Below are positions 1 through 4,924 of a stretch of 30,123 nt of DNA, one piece after another. Each line of letters opens with the position of its first letter. The first letter of the stretch is position 1. The translations under genes and the position numbers were made by a program. The stretch is taken from positions 1-30,123 of IMG/VR virus record IMGVR_UViG_3300017963_000605. One strand, 5' to 3'. The DNA is from a virus. The notes beneath the pieces are model-generated. The model was given only the letters and a program-made list of their open reading frames with translations, was not told where the DNA came from and ran no database searches.

Positions 1-170
1 TCTGCGCCTCTGAGGTCTGCGTCTCTGAGGTCTGCGCCTGTGAGATATGCGCCTCTGAGGTCTGCGCCTGTGAGGTCTGCGTCTCTGAGGTCTGCGCCTC
101 TGAGGTCTGCGCCTGTGAGGTCTGCGTCTCTGAGGTCTGCGCCTCTGAGGTATGCGCCTCTGAGGTCTGC
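1..170. repeat. 15-bp tandem repeat encoding pentapeptide units
   Basis: About eleven 15-bp units of the form TCTGCGYCTSTGAGG stand head to tail with very little variation. Differences are mostly C/T or C/G at two positions, plus occasional TATGC for TCTGC. They encode the pentapeptides of the minus-strand gene. Near-identity at the DNA level, beyond what the protein needs, suggests recent expansion by slippage or unequal recombination. Confidence 0.9.
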
Positions 171-203
171 GTTCGGTTTAATTTCATACCCATTTACTTT
201 CAT
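1..203 (-). CDS. Pentapeptide-repeat protein, N-terminal part (runs off left edge)
   Basis: Read on the minus strand from an ATG at 203, with a GATAGGAG ribosome site about 7 bases upstream. After an 11-residue leader ([11 protein letters not shown]) the protein is an unbroken run of about eleven five-residue units of the form A(D/Y)L(R/T)(G/D), the classic pentapeptide-repeat signature with a central Leu. Such repeats fold into a right-handed square beta-helix. Some family members (Qnr, MfpA) mimic DNA and protect or inhibit gyrase, but most phage copies have no known role. The gene is incomplete: 67 codons are visible and no stop is reached. The plus-strand frame through the same repeats is a by-product. 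The family is clear; the function is not. Confidence 0.85.
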   Translation of the reverse strand, partial: MKVNGYEIKPNADLRGAYLRGADLRDADLTGADLRGADLRDADLTGADLRGAYLTGADLRDADLRGA

Positions 204-305
204 TTTAATACTCCTATCGTTATTAAGTGTCCTCCTTAACTAATCGAATACTACCATATAAAAAAAGATTTGCAAAAATAAAAAATAAAATTATTTTGTG
301 AAAAG

Positions 306-314
306 TGCTAAAAT
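306..314 (+). promoter_or_regulatory. Possible extended -10 promoter for the structured RNA
   Basis: TGCTAAAAT fits an extended -10 element (TGnTAnAAT-like) downstream of an A/T-rich stretch (250-300). No good -35 box is visible at the right spacing. A start near 321 would place the whole folded region in one transcript ending at the hairpin of 830-843. Confidence 0.25.
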
Positions 315-632
315 GCGAGCTTTACCCCGATTCCCACCCTTAGAAGGGCGGTGTTGACACTTGTAATTGGGTGATCTAGCCGTAAACAGGTAGTATGGGG
401 GGTGTATGAGTCGGTCCCAACGTAAATACGGCTCGAATATGGAGGTTAGGAGCGAAAATTGTCAACTATAAAATGCCCTCCCAGGTGTAAACCTTTATGG
501 CCCTTGGGGTTAGAGCTAAGTCTAATTATATTCATACTCCCGCCAGAAGTCCTTATACCGTAAGGTATTATGTCAAAGCGGGAGGCGGGAGCGCAAAAAC
601 CATTTCTAGATCACAAATAAGTTAAGCGTGAT

Positions 633-690
633 TTATTTAATTACATTAAATTTAAATTAAAAGACATTAAATTAAAACCCTTTACTCATT
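633..690. other. AT-rich tract with direct repeat, possible unwinding element
   Basis: A nearly pure A/T stretch containing ACATTAAATT twice (643-652 and 664-673) and the palindromic TTAAATTTAAATTAA. It could be a single-stranded linker in the RNA candidate, or an easily melted element beside the iterons at 936-1000. Sequence alone cannot decide. Confidence 0.3.
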
Positions 691-829
691 TTCGATCTCA
701 TTAGGTTTAAAATTGCTCCCAGGCTCCCAGATTTAGGTAAACCTTTAGAACTTATGACGGTTAGAGCGGGATCTGGTGTTCTCCCACTAGATCCCAAAAC
801 GGTTGTAAACCCTTGGTATTAAACAAAAC

Positions 830-850
830 GTGCGGGAGCGCACACTTTTT
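830..850 (+). terminator. Intrinsic terminator-like hairpin
   Basis: GTGCG (830-834) and CGCAC (839-843) form a perfect stem around GGAG, followed by ACTTTTT. On the minus strand the same stem is followed by GTTTTGTTT, so it may work in both directions and separate the pentapeptide gene from the plus-strand operon. Confidence 0.55.
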
Positions 851-885
851 ATGTTTCGTTTTGGTAACGCTTTTTGGCTCTTATC

Positions 886-898
886 AGGAATCATTCCT
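886..898. promoter_or_regulatory. Operator-like palindrome
   Basis: AGGAATCATTCCT is a perfect 13-bp palindrome with one central base, the form expected of a dimeric repressor site or a small hairpin. It is the first of four such palindromes between here and 1080, all of different sequence. Confidence 0.35.
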
Positions 899-935
899 AT
901 TAGTAGAACTTAGACGTCATTTATATAGGGTAAAA

Positions 936-1000
936 AGTCCGAAAAATGAGTCCGGAATTTAAGTCCATTAAATCAGTCCTGATGGGCAGTCCTTTGAATG
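936..1000. repeat. Five iterons, AGTCC every 13 bp
   Basis: AGTCC begins at 936, 949, 962, 975 and 988, giving four consecutive intervals of exactly 13 bp. The eight bases between cores vary but are mostly A/T-rich in the first three units. Regular short direct repeats in a non-coding, AT-rich setting are typical of replication initiator binding sites (iterons) or of a cooperative regulator array. No initiator gene is recognised in the window. Confidence 0.6.
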
Positions 1001-1013
1001 GCATTTAATTAGG

Positions 1014-1035
1014 TGGTCAGGATCTGGTGACCAGA
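1014..1035. promoter_or_regulatory. Overlapping palindromes, operator-like
   Basis: TCTGGTGACCAGA (1023-1035) is a perfect 13-bp palindrome with one central base. It overlaps a second inverted repeat, TGGTCA/TGACCA (1014-1019 with 1028-1033). A further CTGGTGA follows at 1038. It may be a repressor binding site. Confidence 0.4.
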
Positions 1036-1045
1036 AACTGGTGAG

Positions 1046-1062
1046 TGTACAGAATCTGTACA
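1046..1062. promoter_or_regulatory. Perfect 17-bp palindrome, operator-like
   Basis: TGTACAGAATCTGTACA has 8-bp arms and one central A. The arm length and single-base centre resemble binding sites of dimeric helix-turn-helix repressors. The protein that would bind is not identifiable here. Confidence 0.5.
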
Positions 1063-1065
1063 TAG

Positions 1066-1080
1066 TTTACATAATGTAAA
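1066..1080. promoter_or_regulatory. Perfect 15-bp palindrome, operator-like
   Basis: TTTACATAATGTAAA has 7-bp arms and one central A, and starts three bases after the preceding palindrome ends. Its GTAAA/TTTAC half-sites recur between 1146 and 1205 just ahead of the rightward promoter. On the minus strand it overlaps a possible -10 downstream of TTGACT (complement of 1090-1095). Confidence 0.45.
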
Positions 1081-1145
1081 AATAGAAAAGTCAAGGAAAA
1101 AATAATTTTATTTCTCGGTCTTTTGTTTGGCATTATGTTTGCTAT

Positions 1146-1205
1146 GTAAAGCCGATTTTACCTTTTTGTAAAGTGTAAAGTGGGTTTTACGTTTTGTCAA
1201 GTAAA
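1146..1205. repeat. Cluster of GTAAA/TTTAC half-sites
   Basis: GTAAA occurs at 1146, 1168, 1175 and 1201, and its complement TTTAC at 1157 and 1186, all within 60 bp just upstream of the promoter at 1222-1249. The same half-sites form the arms of the palindrome at 1066-1080, suggesting one regulator binding repeatedly. The region is AT-rich, so some copies may be chance. Confidence 0.35.
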
Positions 1206-1221
1206 ATTTTTTATTTTTTAG

Positions 1222-1249
1222 TAGACGGGAATAGGGGATAGGGTATAAT
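1222..1249 (+). promoter_or_regulatory. Sigma70-like promoter for the early operon
   Basis: A perfect TATAAT (1244-1249) lies 16 bp downstream of TAGACG (1222-1227), a partial match to TTGACA. The expected start near 1256 is about 40 bases before the first gene. The half-site cluster immediately upstream suggests control of this promoter. Confidence 0.6.
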
Positions 1250-1298
1250 AAAAGAGTAAGGATATTTAATTTAATGTCATTTAAAGAAAGGTAATAAG

Positions 1299-1454
1299 AT
1301 GGTAGTAAGTATAGAAGAGATACAGGAGAGGTTAGACAGCGGAGATGCTAAGATAGTTGATAAGGTCTGCACTGGCGTGGTTTGGCCGGAAGGAGATCAT
1401 TATTTGGTTATTGAGGATTATATTGATCAATGCGTTAAACACGTTATTATTTAA
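1299..1454 (+). CDS. Small hypothetical protein, 51 aa
   Basis: A short acidic protein beginning MVVSIEEIQERLDSGDAK, first in the operon behind the TATAAT promoter. An AAAGAAAGG ribosome site sits seven bases before the ATG. The leader TTTAAAGAAAGGT (1280-1292) is repeated before the next gene (1450-1462), which supports translation of both. The predicted form is an N-terminal helix, then a beta-rich segment with two Cys (residues 24 and 45). No family is recognised. Small size and position fit an early phage accessory protein. Confidence 0.6.
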   Translation: MVVSIEEIQERLDSGDAKIVDKVCTGVVWPEGDHYLVIEDYIDQCVKHVII

Positions 1455-1468
1455 AGAAAGGTTTAACT

Positions 1469-1666
1469 ATGGGTAATTCAAATTTGACTAAAGATGAAAG
1501 AAAAGAGATTCGTTTATTATTGATAGATTACTATACTATGTTGGATTCTACTATCTATACTGAAGAAGAAAGGGAAGAAAACAAAGAATATTTAGAGAGA
1601 GTAAAAAACATTTTAGAGGTATTAGATTTATTAGAGAGAATGGATTTAGGAAAGGAAATAACATGA
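1469..1666 (+). CDS. Small helical acidic protein, 65 aa
   Basis: Preceded by AAAGAAAGG in the same leader context as the gene before it. The sequence is almost entirely charged helix (KDERKEIRLLLIDYY, then an EEEREENKEYLERVKNI stretch), suggesting a short coiled-coil or helical hairpin. Its stop overlaps the ATG of the next gene (ATGA at 1663-1666), a sign of translational coupling. No known family is recognised. Confidence 0.7.
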   Translation: MGNSNLTKDERKEIRLLLIDYYTMLDSTIYTEEEREENKEYLERVKNILEVLDLLERMDLGKEIT

Positions 1667-1944
1667 AAGTAACAGGATATTACCATTATGCGGGGGGGAA
1701 TTACGGGAAAAATGCTTTGAAAGTAGAAATAGGGAATAATAGCTTTTACTTTAGCTATAAAACCTGCATTGCTTTTACTTTTGGAGGAAAGCTTTATATT
1801 TCGGAAAATCTTTGGGGACCGACCACGGGAAAGCATTTAAATTCAATCGATAGAGATAAGAAAAAGAGGATGAAAAGGGAGGATTTTGAGGCAAAACTAA
1901 AAAGTATTGAATCGGGAATTGAGCAAATAGAATTTGATATTTGA
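1663..1944 (+). CDS. Small conserved phage protein, DUF8033-like, 93 aa
   Basis: The ATG overlaps the previous stop. The core pattern is a strand carrying SYKTCIAF, then a short strand LYISENLWG, then TTGKHLNSID. From memory this order (Y-[ED]T-x-[VI]-A, then T-T-x-K-H-[LI]-N) matches a small phage and plasmid family catalogued as DUF8033, of unknown function. The C-terminal third is a basic then acidic helix. The protein is probably cytoplasmic. The family link is an inference from recalled motifs and needs a profile search. Confidence 0.65.
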   Translation: MKVTGYYHYAGGNYGKNALKVEIGNNSFYFSYKTCIAFTFGGKLYISENLWGPTTGKHLNSIDRDKKKRMKREDFEAKLKSIESGIEQIEFDI

Positions 1945-1961
1945 TATGTAAAGGAGAGACT

Positions 1962-2543
1962 ATGAAAACAAGTGAACAACTAAAAGAGGAGTATTTAAAG
2001 GAGATCTCCTCTTGGGACTGGAAAAGTATCAAGAAAGAGGCAATTGAGAATTATCACGAATACAAGGGAGACAAGATAGAAGGAGAAGAACCTATAGGAC
2101 AGTGTTTTCTCGGTACGGTTTTCAATCTTACCCCATCAGGAAAGTATTATATGCCTTTCGCTTGTTCTAATGTTGATCTTTGTCCAGTATGTCAAGGGGA
2201 AGGAGAGTTACCCAATAAACATTACTCAAAAGCTTTTTTTGAAATCTTTTGGAAAGCAAAGAGGAAATATACGGAAAAACAATACCAAAAATACGGTAAG
2301 GAATGGAAGGATATACCAAAAGAGAAAAGGGATTTTATAAGCGATTTAGTAGAAAAGGGGAATAATGAGATCTCCCCTATAAATTGTCCAGGTTGCGAAG
2401 GTCTCGGATCAAGAGAGGCAATGAAGGATGAAATATATAGAGAGGTATTAGAGGAAATAGCAGAAAAGCATGGAATGTTTATCACTAATGGGGAAGGTGA
2501 TCCATGTGATATTCTAGCGGGTATTGTAGTGGAGGGAGAATAA
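1962..2543 (+). CDS. Zinc-finger-like hypothetical protein with two CxxCxGxG motifs
   Basis: The ATG at 1962 is preferred because AAAGGAG lies at ideal spacing before it; an in-frame TTG at 1941 would bury that site inside the gene. The 193-residue protein contains CPVCQGEGELP and CPGCEGLGS about 70 residues apart. This pair of CxxCxGxG motifs is the type used in DnaJ-like zinc fingers and is likely to bind one zinc. Between them is a basic helical region. The C-terminus (NGEGDPCDILAG) recalls conserved phage early proteins of unknown role. No enzymatic motif is seen. Confidence 0.75.
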   Translation: MKTSEQLKEEYLKEISSWDWKSIKKEAIENYHEYKGDKIEGEEPIGQCFLGTVFNLTPSGKYYMPFACSNVDLCPVCQGEGELPNKHYSKAFFEIFWKAKRKYTEKQYQKYGKEWKDIPKEKRDFISDLVEKGNNEISPINCPGCEGLGSREAMKDEIYREVLEEIAEKHGMFITNGEGDPCDILAGIVVEGE

Positions 2544-3385
2544 TGCCGAAAGTAAAAAGATTCAAAAGTGATAAACTTAGAACATTAGATCAAGCTATGA
2601 ATTCAGGAGGTTTGGATTCTTGGGATAATTATATAGGGGATAGATCGTTTAAAGACTGGTATCTTTGTGCAGGCCATTCTAGGGATTCCTCCATATTAGA
2701 GGAAAGTAATTATCAAAGGATATTAGAGGATTTAATAGCAGACTTTGGAGAGGATAGTATAGAAATACATTCTGTTAATCACTGGGCTTGTGGATGGATA
2801 GAGGAGATATTAATAGATCCTACTAATAGGGCGTTGATAGAGAGAGTAGAGGAGATTAGAGAAGATTTAGAGAGTTATTGTATTTACGACGAAATAGATT
2901 ATTATGAGAAAGAATCAGAAGCAAAAGAAGAGTGTTGGGAGAATTACGGGGAATCAGATTTTAAAAGCGAATTAGAAAAGGTATTTAACATAGACTTCGA
3001 TTTAGCAGACAAAGAGGATTTATCGGAGAAATTAATAGAATTTTGTTTTGATTATCTTGGAATAGTGGAGGAGATAGAAAATAATTCTGTTTATTATTAC
3101 AGAATGGAGGAGGAGATAAAAGAATTATCAGAGAAGGATTTTTTCACTTGGGAGAATGGGTATTTCAGAGGGTTTAAACTACCGTACGAACGGAATGGTG
3201 AGCTTTTCTTTGAAGGAGAGGAGATTATTACATTAGATAATATCAATCCTCTCTATAGGCGGGAAAAGGGAAAGATAGTAGAATGTTTACAAGAGGATAA
3301 GTATAGAGTAAGACTTACTTGCAATACAGAACTAATATTGGACGCAAAGGAAGAGGAATTCAGGAGGATAGAAGATTATGATTAA
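2543..3385 (+). CDS. Conserved hypothetical acidic phage protein, 280 aa
   Basis: The start overlaps the previous stop (TAATG). The N-terminal half has the order WYLCAGHSRDSSILEESNY, then VNHWACGWIEEILIDP, then DEIDYYEKESEA. I recall the same order in a widespread phage and plasmid family of unknown function (RDS...SN, HWACGW, VLDE-DYSE-type). The C-terminal part has an SH3-like feel (GKIVECLQEDKYRVRLTCNTELILDAKEEEFRRI), typical of small nucleic-acid or protein-binding barrels. It is strongly acidic and lacks a signal peptide. The family resemblance is recalled, not computed. Confidence 0.8.
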   Translation: MPKVKRFKSDKLRTLDQAMNSGGLDSWDNYIGDRSFKDWYLCAGHSRDSSILEESNYQRILEDLIADFGEDSIEIHSVNHWACGWIEEILIDPTNRALIERVEEIREDLESYCIYDEIDYYEKESEAKEECWENYGESDFKSELEKVFNIDFDLADKEDLSEKLIEFCFDYLGIVEEIENNSVYYYRMEEEIKELSEKDFFTWENGYFRGFKLPYERNGELFFEGEEIITLDNINPLYRREKGKIVECLQEDKYRVRLTCNTELILDAKEEEFRRIEDYD

Positions 3386-3464
3386 GATAGTACAAGTAGC
3401 AAGGGATCCTTTCGGTAGGTATGATATAGTAAGGAAAACCATAGATAAAGAGGATAGGGGATAA
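3378..3464 (+). CDS. Very small ORF, 28 aa
   Basis: MIKIVQVARDPFGRYDIVRK begins inside the last codons of the previous gene, with GGAGGATAG upstream of the ATG. The ARDPFGRY...VRK pattern looks protein-like and resembles the N-terminus of small phage Cys-rich proteins, but the frame stops after 28 codons. It may be a genuine microprotein or the surviving front of a truncated gene. Confidence 0.4.
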   Translation: MIKIVQVARDPFGRYDIVRKTIDKEDRG

Positions 3465-3493
3465 CGCAAGAGGATTAATAAAAAGATTTTTCC

Positions 3494-3522
3494 TTGACTA
3501 TGGATTGATAGTATGGTAGGGT
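3494..3522 (+). promoter_or_regulatory. Sigma70-like promoter, copy 1 of a repeated module
   Basis: TTGACT (3494-3499) is followed 17 bp later by TAGGGT (3517-3522), a weak -10. It lies 71 bases before the ATG of the next gene, almost the same distance as in the second module at 3839. The two leaders end in the same AGGAGAAACGACGATG. Confidence 0.4.
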
Positions 3523-3564
3523 TTTATTGAGGTTAAGAGACAATGTAATAAAGGAGAAACGACG

Positions 3565-3792
3565 ATGAAAGCTGTTTGTGATGAATGCAAAAAAGATATT
3601 ATAGTTGATAGTATTGAGGATTATTACTATTGTAATGGGTTATGCTGCAAGGTGTGCTATAGAGAGAGGAAAAGGAGAAGGGGGGAAAGAAAGATAATTT
3701 GTATGGTATGTAGGAAAGAAATAAAAGTGAAAGATTTATCGTATACGTACTATCCTAAAGGTTTGCGTTGTAATAATTGCTATACATGTTGA
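3565..3792 (+). CDS. Double zinc-ribbon microprotein, 75 aa
   Basis: Preceded by AAAGGAGAAACGACG. The protein carries two internally similar halves, each with CxxC, a linker with a YYY-type hydrophobic patch, and another CxxC: CDEC with CKVC, and CMVC with CNNC. Between the halves is a very basic segment (RERKRRRGERK). Each half probably binds one zinc; the basic linker suggests nucleic-acid contact. It looks like an internal duplication of the single-ribbon proteins encoded nearby (3911 and 4760). It has its own promoter-like element. The precise target is unknown. Confidence 0.75.
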   Translation: MKAVCDECKKDIIVDSIEDYYYCNGLCCKVCYRERKRRRGERKIICMVCRKEIKVKDLSYTYYPKGLRCNNCYTC

Positions 3793-3838
3793 TAGAATAC
3801 CTTCCACCAAAAAAATTCAATTTTTCTTCCATTATTAT

Positions 3839-3870
3839 TTGACATTTAATCCAAACCATGATAATATATA
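3839..3870 (+). promoter_or_regulatory. Sigma70-like promoter, copy 2 of a repeated module
   Basis: A perfect TTGACA (3839-3844) is followed by GATAATATATA (3860-3870), offering a -10 at 15 to 17 bp. It lies 72 bases before the ATG at 3911, whose leader is the same AGGAGAAACGACG as the previous gene. Confidence 0.6.
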
Positions 3871-3910
3871 AGTAGTGAACGATTAATACTACTTTATAGG
3901 AGAAACGACG

Positions 3911-4057
3911 ATGAGCGAAGTGAAAAAAGCTTGTGCTGATTGCTTTAAAGAAGTATCGGCAAAAGAGCCGCAAATCATGGTTTTCCGTGATGGGGAATCC
4001 GCAATGGTGTGTGAGGATTGTTATTATACTCAAAGCGATATTATAGACCTGAATTAA
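3911..4057 (+). CDS. Zinc-ribbon microprotein, 48 aa
   Basis: The start MSEVKKACADCFKEVSAKEP is preceded by AGGAGAAACGACG. Two CxxC pairs, CADC near residue 8 and CEDC near residue 34, fit a single zinc ribbon. It matches the layout of each half of the 75-residue protein upstream and shares its leader, suggesting a common origin. It is the first of three closely packed genes behind the 3839 promoter. Confidence 0.7.
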   Translation: MSEVKKACADCFKEVSAKEPQIMVFRDGESAMVCEDCYYTQSDIIDLN

Positions 4058-4068
4058 GGAGAAACGCA

Positions 4069-4206
4069 ATGGACAAGCAAGCAAGCAAGGCAATGAAGAA
4101 CGGCAATGTGAAGGTTACTCAATACGAATACACAAGAATCGGCAATAACGGCGAAGTTAAAAGGTTTTTCTGGCTCGTGACGGCCATGATGAAGGAGGGG
4201 AAATAG
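4069..4206 (+). CDS. Small basic hypothetical protein, 45 aa
   Basis: The ATG at 4069 is chosen because GGAGAAACGCA, a variant of the two preceding leaders, sits directly before it; an earlier in-frame start at 4018 would overlap the previous gene and lacks a ribosome site. The protein starts MDKQASKAMKNGNVKVTQYE, with a basic N-terminus and a beta-hairpin-like middle, and ends in a short hydrophobic WLVTAMM patch. No family is recognised. Confidence 0.6.
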   Translation: MDKQASKAMKNGNVKVTQYEYTRIGNNGEVKRFFWLVTAMMKEGK

Positions 4207-4208
4207 AC

Positions 4209-4424
4209 ATGCTACCAAATCAATCAAAGTATAGAGGACTCATAATTAACGAAGAAACGGGCGAAGAAAAGGACTCTAACAACAGGCAAAATTTCGATAG
4301 TATCAATGCCGCGAGATTGTTCGCGGCAGACAAGCTTTCTGGCCTTGAGCTTTTAGATCTCTACGATGAGACGGGCGAAACGGTGATAACCCTTGATCCT
4401 TGGGGTGAGGCATTCTATAGATAG
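4209..4424 (+). CDS. Small hypothetical protein, 71 aa
   Basis: Preceded by GAAGGAGGGG and two bases after the previous stop. Acidic, soluble, likely alpha/beta: an N-terminal region with YRGLIINEETGEE, a helix around INAARLFAADKL, and a C-terminal strand TVITLDPWG. No motif is recognised. It is the last gene before a 330-base non-coding gap with a long hairpin, so it probably ends this transcription unit. Confidence 0.65.
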   Translation: MLPNQSKYRGLIINEETGEEKDSNNRQNFDSINAARLFAADKLSGLELLDLYDETGETVITLDPWGEAFYR

Positions 4425-4432
4425 CCATAACT

Positions 4433-4481
4433 CGCGGTCTTGCAAGGGGTTATCGTTTCTCCTTCCCCTTGCAAGGCTGCG
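4433..4481 (+). terminator. Long near-perfect hairpin after the early operon
   Basis: CTTGCAAGGGG (4439-4449) pairs perfectly with CCCCTTGCAAG (4465-4475) around a 15-base loop. Six further outward positions (4433-4438 with 4476-4481) extend it to 17 pairs, two of them G-U. There is no T-run after it, so a simple intrinsic terminator is not certain. It could instead protect the mRNA 3' end or be a protein-binding structure. Confidence 0.5.
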
Positions 4482-4528
4482 TGAGGGATATGCTTCATAT
4501 AATATGCAAACCGTTAGATCACGCGCCG

Positions 4529-4620
4529 TCAAAAAAATTTGGGGATTTATTTTTTAGCCATTTAATCTAAATCAAGTACGAACTTCAAAAAAATTTGGAG
4601 ATTTATTTTTTAGCCATTTA
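4529..4620. repeat. Two 36-bp direct repeats, one mismatch
   Basis: The segment 4529-4564 recurs at 4585-4620 with a single difference (GGGGAT against GGAGAT). Each copy holds an A7 run, AAATTTGG, a T-rich stretch and TTTAGCCATTTA. The copies start 56 bp apart and lie 62 bp upstream of the strong promoter at 4682. A smaller pair, AAAACCTACCC/AAAACTACCC, follows at 4638-4658. An activator site or a replication-related element is possible. Confidence 0.6.
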
Positions 4621-4681
4621 TTTAAAACAGATAGCCTAAAACCTACCCAAAACTACCCATAAAATATTTTTTAAAAATTAC

Positions 4682-4710
4682 TTGACTTTTCACAGTCCAT
4701 ATGATATACT
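4682..4710 (+). promoter_or_regulatory. Strong sigma70-like promoter for the packaging operon
   Basis: TTGACT (4682-4687), a 17-bp spacer and TATACT (4705-4710) form the closest consensus promoter in the window. Transcription would start about 43 bases before the first gene of the operon that contains the terminase. Confidence 0.75.
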
Positions 4711-4759
4711 ATATCTGAAATTCTAGCTACATCTAGCAGTCCTGTTTGGAGGTAAGCTT

Positions 4760-4924
4760 ATGCAAGTGGACCATGAGCATCTCTTTAATAGGTACTGTAC
4801 TCGATGTAAGAAAACGAGGCCTTATAGCTATCTTACTAAAGCGAATGGGCTAAAGTATGAGGTATGCCTCTACTGCTTTAAGGAATATAGATGTCGAACT
4901 TCGAAGAAACCTACGGGGGAATAA
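4760..4924 (+). CDS. Zinc-ribbon microprotein, 54 aa
   Basis: TTGGAGGT lies at good spacing before the ATG. CTRC (residues 13-16) and CLYC (36-39) fit one zinc ribbon, followed by a basic tail. The first gene behind the strong promoter, it overlaps the next gene by 34 bases in another frame. It belongs to the same structural type as the proteins at 3565 and 3911. It may be a small regulator, though no partner is visible. Confidence 0.65.
   Translation: MQVDHEHLFNRYCTRCKKTRPYSYLTKANGLKYEVCLYCFKEYRCRTSKKPTGE

Larger units (their letters stand above)
310..850 (+). ncRNA. Candidate large structured non-coding RNA
   Basis: No convincing reading frame covers this stretch, yet complementary segments are frequent. 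Perfect helices visible by eye are 371-379 with 606-614 (GTGATCTAG/CTAGATCAC, 9 bp), 378-384 with 427-433 (7 bp), 537-544 with 584-591 (CTCCCGCC/GGCGGGAG, 8 bp) and 353-358 with 461-466 (6 bp, which would form a pseudoknot with the first). There are two stems closed by GTAA (GNRA-type) tetraloops, at 483-494 and 555-568. The hairpins 334-351 and 768-795 each contain one non-Watson-Crick position. The element ends in a terminator-like hairpin with a T-run. Size, position in a phage and ornate folding recall the ROOL/GOLLD class of large phage RNAs, but no family consensus could be matched from memory. Boundaries and strand are inferred from the terminator. Confidence 0.45.

Noticed and set aside
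40-243. Plus-strand ORF of 67 aa over the left-edge repeats
   Set aside because: It is the antisense frame of the pentapeptide gene, whose start, ribosome site and A(D/Y)L signature on the minus strand explain the repeat.
310-850. Group I or II intron, tRNA or tmRNA
   Set aside because: No recognisable catalytic-core or domain V sequence, no cloverleaf and no interrupted gene at the ends.
1941-1961. Earlier TTG start for the zinc-finger protein
   Set aside because: A strong AAAGGAG lies inside the extension, with ideal spacing to the ATG at 1962.
4018-4068. Earlier start for the 45-residue protein
   Set aside because: It would overlap the 48-residue gene and has no ribosome site. The GGAGAAACGCA leader fixes the start at 4069.
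4529-4620. CRISPR array
   Set aside because: Only two copies with a 20-base gap, AT-rich and without spacer regularity or cas genes.
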